Shown here: piece by piece, positions 33,866 through 39,902 of the stretch
Numbering within the stretch: the first letter of the stretch is position 1
Layout: each line of letters begins with the position of its first letter
Assembly (NCBI GenBank): GCA_028714455.1
Contig: JAQTMG010000005.1
Location: 19,438 to 63,532, forward strand
From: Patescibacteria group bacterium
GTDB taxonomy: Bacteria > Patescibacteriota > Patescibacteriia > CAIXNZ01
Length of the DNA: 44,095 bases
Direction of reading: 5' to 3'
Notes under the pieces: model-generated
Seen by the model: the letters and a program-made list of their open reading frames with translations, nothing else
Database searches by the model: none
Told to the model about the DNA's origin: nothing
Position numbers and translations under genes: made by a program

Positions 33866-33912
33866 TGCCGCGGGAGAGAATTCCCGCCTCTATCAGTCCC
33901 GCGGTGCGATAC
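33866..33912 (-). pseudogene. Miniature tRNA remnant (acceptor ends plus T-stem)
   Basis: On the minus strand GCACCGCGGGAC at one end and CTCTCCCGCGGCA at the other fold as an acceptor-like stem; D- and anticodon arms are missing. A nearly matching element is at 35265-35298. Confidence 0.5.
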
Positions 33913-33949
33913 TGGTTGTAGCAGCCATTTATATTTTATCAAAATTTAT

Positions 33950-33994
33950 TCTAAAAAGAAAAACCCCTCATCTTTTCAAAGAAAAGGTGAGGGG
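33950..33994 (-). terminator. Terminator of gene C (CCCCTCACC hairpin)
   Basis: 13-bp stem with one G-U (33964-33976 with 33982-33994), 5-nt loop, T-rich tail on the minus strand. Third terminator of the family found after genes A and B. Confidence 0.87.
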
Positions 33995-34007
33995 TAAGGG
34001 TACAAGC

Positions 34008-34089
34008 TGCTAAGCGGGAATACAGACGGTCAATGGCATCGTCGGGGCTGCATCATCACGCTCAATTTGCCGCCGCGCCAGTACGCGCG
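34008..34089 (-). other. Frameshifted variable region remnant of gene C
   Basis: Up to codon GTG (34057-34059) the reading matches genes A and B (NVPRAYWRGGKLSV). Past a short indel the shifted frame reads CSPDDAIDRLYSRLAA, aligning with CSPGNSHDNLRSRSVV of gene B, up to the usual hairpin. The actual frame ends early at 34030. Confidence 0.6.
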
Positions 34090-34389
34090 TGGCACATTAC
34101 CGGCTCCTGCAGGAATGACAACATTGTTGATGCCTAGCTGCCCGCCGGTTTTAACAACGTGCCGGAGTTCAAGTAACAGACGCTCTTCCAGGGTGCAGTA
34201 ATTGGCACTGGCGATCTCTCGGAAAATCTTGCGCAATTCGGCGCCCAGTTTGCCTTTTTGGCCAATGATCTTCTTGGCTTCGTCGGCTGTCAGGTTGGTG
34301 GGCATTGCCTGCACCAGCGCTGAAATAATGTCCTTGATTTGTCCCGTCGTGGCCGGCGGGACAGTTCCATGTTTTTCTTTTTCTGACAT
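34030..34389 (-). CDS. Gene C: short paralogue of A/B with broken variable region
   Basis: 119 residues. The C-terminal half (YCTLEERLLLELRHVVKTGG, then GINNVVIPAGAGNVPRAYW) aligns with the end of genes A and B (TLEERLL...DINNVTLCSGS...DVP..YW), while the N-terminal half is unrelated and lacks the GMTPQRLYDKC body. A small indel relative to B shifts the frame inside the variable region, so the product ends in MMQPRRCH. ATG with AAGGAGG upstream, perfect-spacing promoter, and the shared terminator show it kept its expression signals. Either a decayed variable protein or one whose C-terminus has changed frame. Confidence 0.75.
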   Translation of the reverse strand: MSEKEKHGTVPPATTGQIKDIISALVQAMPTNLTADEAKKIIGQKGKLGAELRKIFREIASANYCTLEERLLLELRHVVKTGGQLGINNVVIPAGAGNVPRAYWRGGKLSVMMQPRRCH

Positions 34390-34438
34390 GGACAGTTCCC
34401 TCCTTGCGTTTATAGTCCGCCGACTTTATTTTGTTCTA

Positions 34439-34467
34439 ATGATAGCATATTTTTAATATTTTGTCAA
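34439..34467 (-). promoter_or_regulatory. Promoter of gene C
   Basis: TTGACA (34467-34462), 17-bp spacer, TATCAT (34444-34439). Confidence 0.75.
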
Positions 34468-34498
34468 GAATAAACTCCATAAATTTGGCTAAATTTAA

Positions 34499-34530
34499 AT
34501 AAAAAAACAGAGTTTAATTTCTGTTTTTAA
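34499..34530 (-). terminator. Terminator of the gene at 34536-35234
   Basis: 9-bp stem (34503-34511 with 34520-34528), A/T-rich tails; on the minus strand followed by a T-run. Confidence 0.75.
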
Positions 34531-34535
34531 GTATC

Positions 34536-35234
34536 TTATTTTTTCTTTTTCGCCTTTTTAAATCTTATGGGCAGAAATACTTCAATATCATCCTTGTCAT
34601 AACCATACCTTTTGAAAAAATCTATCACCTTTATTTTCCTTGATTCTTCCCCTCGCAACTCTTCTCCAACCACTCGGTCAAAATTTTCTGATAATTCTGC
34701 GCCAAAGCCGGAGTTACCTTCCCCTATTTTATCCTCCAGTTTATTAATTGCCTTAAAAAGATCGGCGACAGTGGCGTCGGGTGAAATTTCAACTTCCTCG
34801 CCCTCTAATTCGTTTTCAATCCTTTCCGTCTCTTTTGCTGACTCAATCTTTACCTTGGCTAAAGATTTGACCGATAATTTATATTGCTCGCTATCTTTTC
34901 CGTATAATTTCCCTGCCAATTCCATGGCAGTGGCGTAATTTTTGTCTGCCAATGCTTTTTTAAACGCCAGATCTCCAATCTTTTTTATTTCTTCCTCTGT
35001 CCCCGATCCCGTGGCTTTCATAAAATTAAAAAGCCAAAAATAATCTTTGGCTTTTAAATGTTCATCAATTTTTTGTTTAATAAATTCATTGACAACCGAA
35101 TCTGGTACGCCATATTCCCTGCCTTTAACAACAGCGTTATATTCACGGCCATTTTTTAATATTTCCCATTTAGCCAAAACTTCGGGGCTCATGGCTTGTT
35201 CCTTTTTTGAAGGCAATCCTTCTGGTGAAAACAT
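34536..35234 (-). CDS. Charged soluble protein of unknown function
   Basis: 232 residues, not recognised. No signal or membrane helix. It is rich in Lys and Glu and looks mainly alpha-helical: SPEVLAKWEILKNGREYNAV, a middle helical repeat-like part (KKALADKNYATAMELAGKLY), an acidic linker with likely coiled coil (ETERIENELEGEEVEI, FKAINKLEDKIGEG), and a basic tail (RFKKAKKKK). Single gene with its own terminator, no Shine-Dalgarno at the ATG. A scaffold or regulatory role is possible but unsupported. Confidence 0.65.
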   Translation of the reverse strand: MFSPEGLPSKKEQAMSPEVLAKWEILKNGREYNAVVKGREYGVPDSVVNEFIKQKIDEHLKAKDYFWLFNFMKATGSGTEEEIKKIGDLAFKKALADKNYATAMELAGKLYGKDSEQYKLSVKSLAKVKIESAKETERIENELEGEEVEISPDATVADLFKAINKLEDKIGEGNSGFGAELSENFDRVVGEELRGEESRKIKVIDFFKRYGYDKDDIEVFLPIRFKKAKKKK

Positions 35235-35264
35235 AAAATTATTTTGAAGATTTAAATTGTGCCG

Positions 35265-35325
35265 CGGGAGAGACTCTCGCCCCTGTCCCGCGGTGCGTGA
35301 CTTCGGCGGGCAGGCGAACTCTCAA
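35265..35325 (-). pseudogene. tRNA 3'-end fragment with palindromic insertion
   Basis: Minus strand: GAGAGTTCG, then a GC-rich insertion starting CCTGCCCGCC, then GAGAGTCTCTCCCGCGGCA. The outer parts are a T-arm and acceptor 3' strand. The inner part contains GCACCGCGGGAC, complementary to that acceptor strand, as in 33866-33912. Confidence 0.5.
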
Positions 35326-35339
35326 TGGCAAAATATTTT

Positions 35340-35583
35340 TGGTGGGGGACGGATAGACTCGAACTCTCATGCCTTACGACACCCCATACCAAAAAAGGGT
35401 ATTATGCTTTTGCCGGGAAGAGGACTCGAACCTCCAATGGGTTACCCCGCTTGGTCCTAAACCAAGTGCGTCTACCAGTTCCGCCATCCCGGCGTATTTT
35501 TTATTTTGGTACGGGGCATGTCTACCAGTCTGTGCTGACCGAAGCCAGCTACGGATGGCGTAGGCTAGTTCCACCACGTCCCC
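35340..35583 (-). pseudogene. Interrupted tRNA-Leu-like gene enclosing tRNA-Leu (UAG)
   Basis: 5' half at 35583-35510 (acceptor GGGGACG, D-arm with an insertion of about 39 bases, anticodon-stem strand CCCCGUACC). 3' half at 35391-35340 (GGUAUGGGG, variable arm UGUCGUAAGGCA, T-arm with UUCGAGU, acceptor CGUCCCC, an extra C, then ACCA). Acceptor strands pair 7 of 7 and the anticodon strands pair over 9 bp. A complete tRNA-Leu lies between. Encodes CCA, unlike the intact genes here. Confidence 0.65.
35411..35493 (-). tRNA. tRNA-Leu (UAG)
   Basis: Class II cloverleaf: acceptor GCCGGGA/UCCCGGC, D-arm with GGUAGAC, anticodon stem CUUGG/CCAAG around UUUAGGA (anticodon UAG), long variable arm GGGGUAACCC.., T-loop UUCGAGU, discriminator A, no encoded CCA. 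Confidence 0.95.
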
Positions 35584-35676
35584 AAAGTTAAATTTTAAAT
35601 CTTAAATAATTCAAACTATATTCTTCCAATCCCTAATTCCTAATATCAAATTTCTAATCCCTAAATTATGCCGAGA

Positions 35677-35725
35677 AGGAGATTTGAGCTCTTATGCCTT
35701 GCGGCGTCCCGCACCATAAATATCT
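35677..35725 (-). pseudogene. tRNA-Leu 3'-half fragment
   Basis: Minus strand: GGTGCGGGACG (anticodon-stem strand), CCGCAAGGCAT variable arm, a T-arm with altered loop CUCAAAU, and acceptor UCUCGGCA. The matching 5' half (GCCGAGA) was not found. Confidence 0.55.
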
Positions 35726-35847
35726 GGTGGGGATAGAGAGATTCCCGCCTCCGCTAAAGCTCTGGCGGGCAGGCGAACTCTCATGATATTGCTATCACCT
35801 CGCTTAGCGGGGCGCGTCTACCAACCTTCGTAGGCCGTAGCCAATGC

Positions 35848-35901
35848 CGAGGAGGAGACTCGCCCGCCGAAGGCGGGTCCGCCCCTGGCGGAAACTCTTA
35901 G
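35848..35901 (-). pseudogene. Duplicated tRNA-Leu 3' end with T-loop insertion
   Basis: Directly after tRNA-Leu (CAG), the T-arm and acceptor strand appear again (AAGAGTT ... CGAGTCTCCTCCTCGGCA) with about 30 bases of GGCGG/CCGCC palindromes in the T-loop. Confidence 0.6.
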
Positions 35902-35983
35902 TGCCGAGGAGAGGATTTGAACCTCCATGTCTTGCGACGCTGGCTCCTGAAGCCAGTGTGTCTACCAATTCCACCACCTCGGC
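35902..35983 (-). tRNA. tRNA-Leu (CAG)
   Basis: Class II cloverleaf: acceptor GCCGAGG/CCUCGGC, anticodon stem CUGGC/GCCAG around UUCAGGA (anticodon CAG), variable arm CGUCGCAAGACAU, T-loop UUCAAAU, discriminator A, no encoded CCA. Confidence 0.95.
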
Positions 35984-36218
35984 GAAAATCCTTTAATTAT
36001 TTATGGCCAACTTCGGTTGGCGAAGGCCAATTCCGCCATATCCCCATGATTATTGGTGCGAGATGCGCTTTAAATATCTAGATAATTGTCCAACTCGGCC
36101 GATGACAAAACTTGTAATTATTTTATCAAAAAATAGCAAAAAAGTCAATAAAGAGGTGCTAAAAATATCTAATTATATTATAATAAAACTAGGGTTTTAA
36201 TAAATTAATTAAAAAAAT

Positions 36219-36827
36219 ATGTTATCTTACCAAGCAAAGACCTTTAGTACTCTAAAAAATTTGAAAGGCATCACTGATTTGGAAATCGATGAGCATCTCA
36301 AGCTCTACACCGGCTACATCAACAACTCAAATAAATTGATTGAACTGCTTAATGATAAAATAGCCAAAAATGATTTTGAGGGGCCGCAATTTAGCGAGCT
36401 GGTGCGCCGAATCGGTTTTGAATTTAATGGTCTGCGCCTACACGAACTTTATTTTGAGAATCTAAACGGCCAAGGCGGCGACGAAAATAAGGCGCCCAAA
36501 TTAAAAAAGTTGATTGAAAAAAATTTCGGCCCGGCTTCGGCCGAGACGAGCAGTTTTGAGTCCTTCAAGGATTACTTTTTAAAAGTCGCTGCCATGCGAG
36601 GCACTGGCTGGACACTACTCTGCCAAAATTGCGATAATGAAAATTTGTCTGTTCACTGGGTTAACGATCATGAAAATGGACATGTTGCTGGTTTTGAACC
36701 AATAGTTGTTATGGATTGCTGGGAGCACGCCTGGACTGCCTATCTCAAACCAACCGAACGAGCAAAATATATTGAGGATTTTTGGAACAACATTGACTGG
36801 AAAGTTTGTGAGGAACGATTAGCTTAG
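36219..36827 (+). CDS. Fe/Mn superoxide dismutase
   Basis: Converts superoxide to hydrogen peroxide and oxygen. 202 residues with all four metal ligands in place: His of IDEHLKLYTGY near residue 26, His of LRLHELYFENLNG near 76, and Asp and His of VVMDCWEHAW near 165-169. The short length and LHELYFENL fit the Fe/Mn family; the metal cannot be decided by eye. No signal peptide, so cytoplasmic. Single gene downstream of the tRNA-Leu cluster, ATG without a Shine-Dalgarno motif. Confidence 0.92.
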   Translation: MLSYQAKTFSTLKNLKGITDLEIDEHLKLYTGYINNSNKLIELLNDKIAKNDFEGPQFSELVRRIGFEFNGLRLHELYFENLNGQGGDENKAPKLKKLIEKNFGPASAETSSFESFKDYFLKVAAMRGTGWTLLCQNCDNENLSVHWVNDHENGHVAGFEPIVVMDCWEHAWTAYLKPTERAKYIEDFWNNIDWKVCEERLA

Positions 36828-36954
36828 GATACTAATCTATGAATTTTTTACTAATATACGAATCATCCCCTCTTGCCTCCTTTACCCCCCCCTTACCCTT
36901 ATTGCTCTTTTTCCACTTACTCCTTTTAAATATTATGATTAAATAAACAGAGAT

Positions 36955-37245
36955 ATGAGCGAAATTAAATTTGTCTGCCCATTTTGCGGCTTTGAATCAA
37001 ACGGCGCCGGCGTCTGCCCCACTTGCGATGAAGTGCTGGAAAAACGCTGTCTTTGCCAGACAGGTGATTTTTCCAATAAATGTTGCGAGGAGGAAGCGGA
37101 GAACGGGGAAAAAAATAAAGAAAAATTAATGGAAGCCGAGCTCTCTTCTGAAAATCTTTCGGAGATCGTACAGCGGGCGAAGAAAAAAGCCGAAGAGGAG
37201 GCGGAGCTTGAAAATGTGAAACCCGTCGATGAAGACGAAGAGTAA
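36955..37245 (+). CDS. Small zinc-ribbon protein
   Basis: 96 residues of unknown function. The N-terminus has a zinc-ribbon pattern (FVCPFCGFESNGAGVCPTC) followed by more cysteines (KRCLCQTG, KCCEEE); the rest is a highly charged Glu/Lys helix ending in an acidic tail. Such proteins usually bind nucleic acid or protein partners through the ribbon. No Shine-Dalgarno motif. The gap upstream (36828-36954) holds only low-complexity C-rich and T-rich sequence. Confidence 0.7.
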   Translation: MSEIKFVCPFCGFESNGAGVCPTCDEVLEKRCLCQTGDFSNKCCEEEAENGEKNKEKLMEAELSSENLSEIVQRAKKKAEEEAELENVKPVDEDEE

Positions 37246-37281
37246 AAAATATTGTTGGATAGCAGGATAACCAACCAGCTC

Positions 37282-37310
37282 TTGACCAATATAAAAATCT
37301 GTGGTAACCT
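37282..37310 (+). promoter_or_regulatory. Candidate promoter of the gene at 37352
   Basis: TTGACC (37282-37287), 17-bp spacer, TAACCT (37305-37310). The -10 match is weak. Confidence 0.4.
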
Positions 37311-37351
37311 GGAAAATTAAAGCGCACTTCAAAATCAAAAAGGAGGAAAAA

Positions 37352-37690
37352 ATGAAGAAGCCGCCTTTGACCAAAGGCCCGGACGGACCAAAAGTAAAAA
37401 CCAAGCACGTTCAGGTCCAGCGAGGACTGGCAATCAAGATCCTGGGGTCATATGTTCCGACCGAATACGACATCTGTGACGGAATCAAAGTTCCGGTTAT
37501 CTATGAAAGCGTGCTGGTCGAAACAATAAAGTCTCTCGGTTACGAGCCCAAGTCCATGATCGCTCAACTGCTGAAGAGCGGCTACCTGGTCGTGAAAGAT
37601 AAGGAGCCTGATGCGGTGTCTTTTTACATCGTCACAATCAAGGAAGCGGGCCGCGTTCTGCAAGGAAAAAAGAGCAAAAAAGCAGCCTAA
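37352..37690 (+). CDS. Small basic protein of unknown function
   Basis: 112 residues. The ATG at 37352 is chosen because AGGAGG (37341-37346) stands 5 bases before it; the longer frame from 37301 lacks this. No family recognised. The protein is soluble, with a Lys-rich N-terminus (KGPDGPKVKTKHVQV) and tail (GKKSKKAA) and a compact middle (VPVIYESVLVETIKSLGYE, SMIAQLLKSGYLVVKDKE). Higher GC than the housekeeping genes and a strong terminator make it one of the single-gene accessory units. Confidence 0.7.
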   Translation: MKKPPLTKGPDGPKVKTKHVQVQRGLAIKILGSYVPTEYDICDGIKVPVIYESVLVETIKSLGYEPKSMIAQLLKSGYLVVKDKEPDAVSFYIVTIKEAGRVLQGKKSKKAA

Positions 37691-37697
37691 TTTAAAG

Positions 37698-37724
37698 CCC
37701 CGTCGCATCAACGACGGGGTTTTT
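37698..37724 (+). terminator. Terminator between converging small genes
   Basis: 8-bp GC-rich stem (37698-37705 with 37712-37719) and T5 on the plus strand; the minus-strand tail is weaker. Confidence 0.87.
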
Positions 37725-37732
37725 CATTTAAT

Positions 37733-38083
37733 TCAGAGCGGCGCTCGGCCTCCGTAATGGGAGTTTAGATCGAGCTTGTAAAAATAATCAGCGCTGTAAG
37801 CATTTTTGTCAGTCAGCCACTGCTGGAGCTGGACCGCGGTGCAAGTGGCGGTTTTTCTGCTGTTTTTTCTCCTTTGAGCTCTCACTCCTTTCAATGGTGC
37901 TTTCCTGAATTTCAGAAACTGATGATGACCAATGCTGACGGCTAGAGTATCGGGGACTGTAATCGTATCTGTTACTACGAACGGTCCGCCTTTACAATCG
38001 ACCAGGCACTGCTTCTGGGCGTGCTCTGGTTTCACGTCAATGAGATCGCCTTTTCTAAAGACAGTTTCACCTGGGGTTTTCAT
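37733..38083 (-). CDS. Small protein of unknown function (gene D)
   Basis: 116 residues, no family recognised. A small beta-rich N-terminal part (ETVFRKGDLIDVKPEH, GGPFVVTDTITVPDT) is followed by a basic stretch (KGVRAQRRKNSRKTATC) and ends YKLDLNSHYGGRAPL. The ATG has AAAGGAGG 9 bases upstream. It shares expression style (Shine-Dalgarno, promoter, higher GC) with genes A-C but not their sequence, and its end shows no variable-region pattern that can be judged from a single copy. Confidence 0.65.
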   Translation of the reverse strand: MKTPGETVFRKGDLIDVKPEHAQKQCLVDCKGGPFVVTDTITVPDTLAVSIGHHQFLKFRKAPLKGVRAQRRKNSRKTATCTAVQLQQWLTDKNAYSADYFYKLDLNSHYGGRAPL

Positions 38084-38184
38084 GCGGCCTTCCCTCCTTT
38101 GGGTTTATAAAGAACCTCTGGTTACTATTACTGCTTTTAATCGCCGAGCTATCTATAATAAAATCTTCTGGAGAGTAATGCACC

Positions 38185-38213
38185 AATCTACCATGTCAAA
38201 AAAACTCTGTCAA
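38185..38213 (-). promoter_or_regulatory. Promoter of gene D overlapping the uvrC stop
   Basis: TTGACA (38213-38208) contains the uvrC TGA; 17-bp spacer; TAGATT (38190-38185). Confidence 0.5.
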
Positions 38214-39790
38214 GACTTTATTCTCCTCAATTCTCTGTGATATTTAATTACAAAACGATGTACCTCATCGCGGCCGCGGATTAAAATTTTTAAGCCGGCC
38301 AGCTTTTTATCAAGTTTAAGTGGTGAAGCTTTATGAGCCAAATAAATTTCTTCTTCCCTTTTGGCCAGAGAACAAATTGGAATGTCAAGTTTAAGCTGGC
38401 CGAGTGCTTTGCGGCCAGAATTTAGTTGTCCGCGGCCGCCATCGATTACAATCAAATCGGGCAAAGAGGATTTTTCTTTTACCAACCCAAAGTATCTTCT
38501 ATAAACAATTTCAAAAATCATGGCAAAGTCATCCTGCGCCTCTGACCATTTTATTTTGAATTTGCGATATTCATTTTTATTAAATCTGCCATTTACCATT
38601 TGAATCATGGCGCCGGCATTAAATTTTCCTTGTAAAGTAGAAACGTCAAAAAATTCAATCACCTTTGGCAATTTATCTAATTCCAAAATATGTTGAAGCT
38701 CAACGACGCCCGGTTCCAGTCCTAAATTTATTTCCAAATTATTTTTAACCAGTTCAAGAAGTTTTTGTTTCTCTCCTTTTTGCGGAACAGTCAGATCAAC
38801 TTTGGGCAAATAAGAAATGGTAAACTTTTTGGCCTTGGTTTCCTGCAAATATTTTTCAATAACGCTCTGTTCTTCCAATTTTTCTGGAATAATTATTTCC
38901 CGTGGAATAAAATTAATTGAATAATATTGTTTAATAAAATCCTCAATCAAGCCATCATAATAATCAAAACCAAATTTGTGCCGGCTGGTGATTACACCTT
39001 TATTAACATTAAAAAGTTGCACATAAATTTTTTGGTCGACAATAATCCAGTTAATAATGTCCTGGTCAAAATTCTTGGGCACATCAATTTTCTGTCTTTC
39101 CTCAACCAGTTTCACGGCCGCAATCTGATCGCGGTAACTTTTAGCCAATTCATATTGCTGTTTAACTGATGCTTCTTTCATGCGCGAGATCAAATCTTTA
39201 ATAATTACTTTTGTTTCGCCCTTCAAAAGTCGTTCAGCGTTTTTTATATTAACTAAATAATCTTGTTCCGAAATATAACCCTGGCAGGGTCCAGTACAGC
39301 GGCCAATGTGATACTGCAAGCAAACTTTTTTGGGCATTTGATTGCAGGTTCTGATTTTAAATATCTCTCCCAGTGTTTTTAAAATTAATTTGCGCGACAT
39401 GCCTTCGGTATAGGGCCCATAATATCGTCCACCCTTGGTAATTTTTCTGGCCGTAATCAAGCGCGGAAATTGTTCATCTGTTACTTTAATATAGGCATAG
39501 CGCACATCACCGCGCAGATCAATATTATATTTTGGCTGGTATTGATGAATTAAACTTTGTTCCAATATCAAGGCCTCCACTTCATTATCAGTGGTAATAA
39601 ATTCCACGTCAGCGATTTTAGAGACAAGCAACTTAGTTTTGGGATCCAAATCTTTTTTCTGAAAATACTGGGCGATTCTTTTGGCCAAATCCTTGGCTTT
39701 GCCAACATAAATCACCTGGTTGCGCCTGTCTTTATAAAGATAACAGCCGGGTTTGTGGGGAAAATTTAGTTTTTTGATATTTTTATCCAT
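38210..39790 (-). CDS. uvrC: UvrABC excinuclease subunit C (short form)
   Basis: Makes the two cuts in nucleotide excision repair. 526 residues: N-terminal GIY-YIG nuclease (PGCYLYKDRRNQVIYVGKAK), Cys-rich segment (TCNQMPKKVCLQYHIGRCTGPC), UVR motif region (RMKEASVKQQYELAKSYRDQI), and the RNase H-like second nuclease (EFFDVSTLQG, LIVIDGGRGQL, RGRDEVHRFVIKYHR). It stops right after this; the C-terminal tandem helix-hairpin-helix domain of longer UvrC proteins is absent. uvrA lies upstream on the same strand, separated by a terminator. Confidence 0.95.
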   Translation of the reverse strand: MDKNIKKLNFPHKPGCYLYKDRRNQVIYVGKAKDLAKRIAQYFQKKDLDPKTKLLVSKIADVEFITTDNEVEALILEQSLIHQYQPKYNIDLRGDVRYAYIKVTDEQFPRLITARKITKGGRYYGPYTEGMSRKLILKTLGEIFKIRTCNQMPKKVCLQYHIGRCTGPCQGYISEQDYLVNIKNAERLLKGETKVIIKDLISRMKEASVKQQYELAKSYRDQIAAVKLVEERQKIDVPKNFDQDIINWIIVDQKIYVQLFNVNKGVITSRHKFGFDYYDGLIEDFIKQYYSINFIPREIIIPEKLEEQSVIEKYLQETKAKKFTISYLPKVDLTVPQKGEKQKLLELVKNNLEINLGLEPGVVELQHILELDKLPKVIEFFDVSTLQGKFNAGAMIQMVNGRFNKNEYRKFKIKWSEAQDDFAMIFEIVYRRYFGLVKEKSSLPDLIVIDGGRGQLNSGRKALGQLKLDIPICSLAKREEEIYLAHKASPLKLDKKLAGLKILIRGRDEVHRFVIKYHRELRRIKS

Positions 39791-39811
39791 GTTATTATCA
39801 TATCCGATTGT

Positions 39812-39902
39812 AAAAAAATCAGCATTGTTTAAAATTTTTACCTATTTTCGCGTAGGGACAGGTCTAGACCTATCCCTACGGTTATATAATGCTGATTTTT
39901 TT
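39812..39902 (-). terminator. Terminator of uvrA with a palindrome in its loop
   Basis: Outer stem 39812-39826 with 39888-39902 includes the uvrA stop and ends in a T-run on the minus strand; the loop holds a near-perfect 30-base palindrome. Confidence 0.75.
39851..39880. repeat. REP-like palindrome (GTAGGGACA), copy 2
   Basis: One mismatched pair in 15. Core GTAGGGACAGGTC..CTATCCCTAC matches the length (28) and ends of the palindrome at 13723-13750. Confidence 0.75.

Larger units (their letters stand above)
35725..36045 (-). pseudogene. Interrupted tRNA-Leu-like sequence enclosing tRNA-Leu (CAG)
   Basis: 5' part at 36045-36027 (GGGGAUA acceptor and D-arm start) and 3' part at 35824-35725 (GGUAGAC, anticodon arm, variable arm GAUA-GCAA-UAUC, T-arm, UAUCCCC, then A and encoded CCA). 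Acceptor strands pair 7 of 7. The D-loop is opened by a long insert flanked by TTGG, the anticodon loop is shortened to 5 bases in a palindrome, and the T-loop holds a 30-base palindromic insertion (about 35743-35774). Not expected to be functional as it stands. Confidence 0.6.

Noticed and set aside
34030-34060. TGA recoding (as in Gracilibacteria) to explain gene C
   Set aside because: TGA ends the U32/TrhP-like gene, uvrC and other genes normally, and an indel is also needed to restore the frame.
35257-35591. ORFs of 64-88 codons on both strands
   Set aside because: They run through tRNA-Leu genes and tRNA fragments.
37733-38083. Gene D as a fourth variable-region gene
   Set aside because: It shares expression signals with A-C, but its protein has no similarity to their body or C-terminal module.
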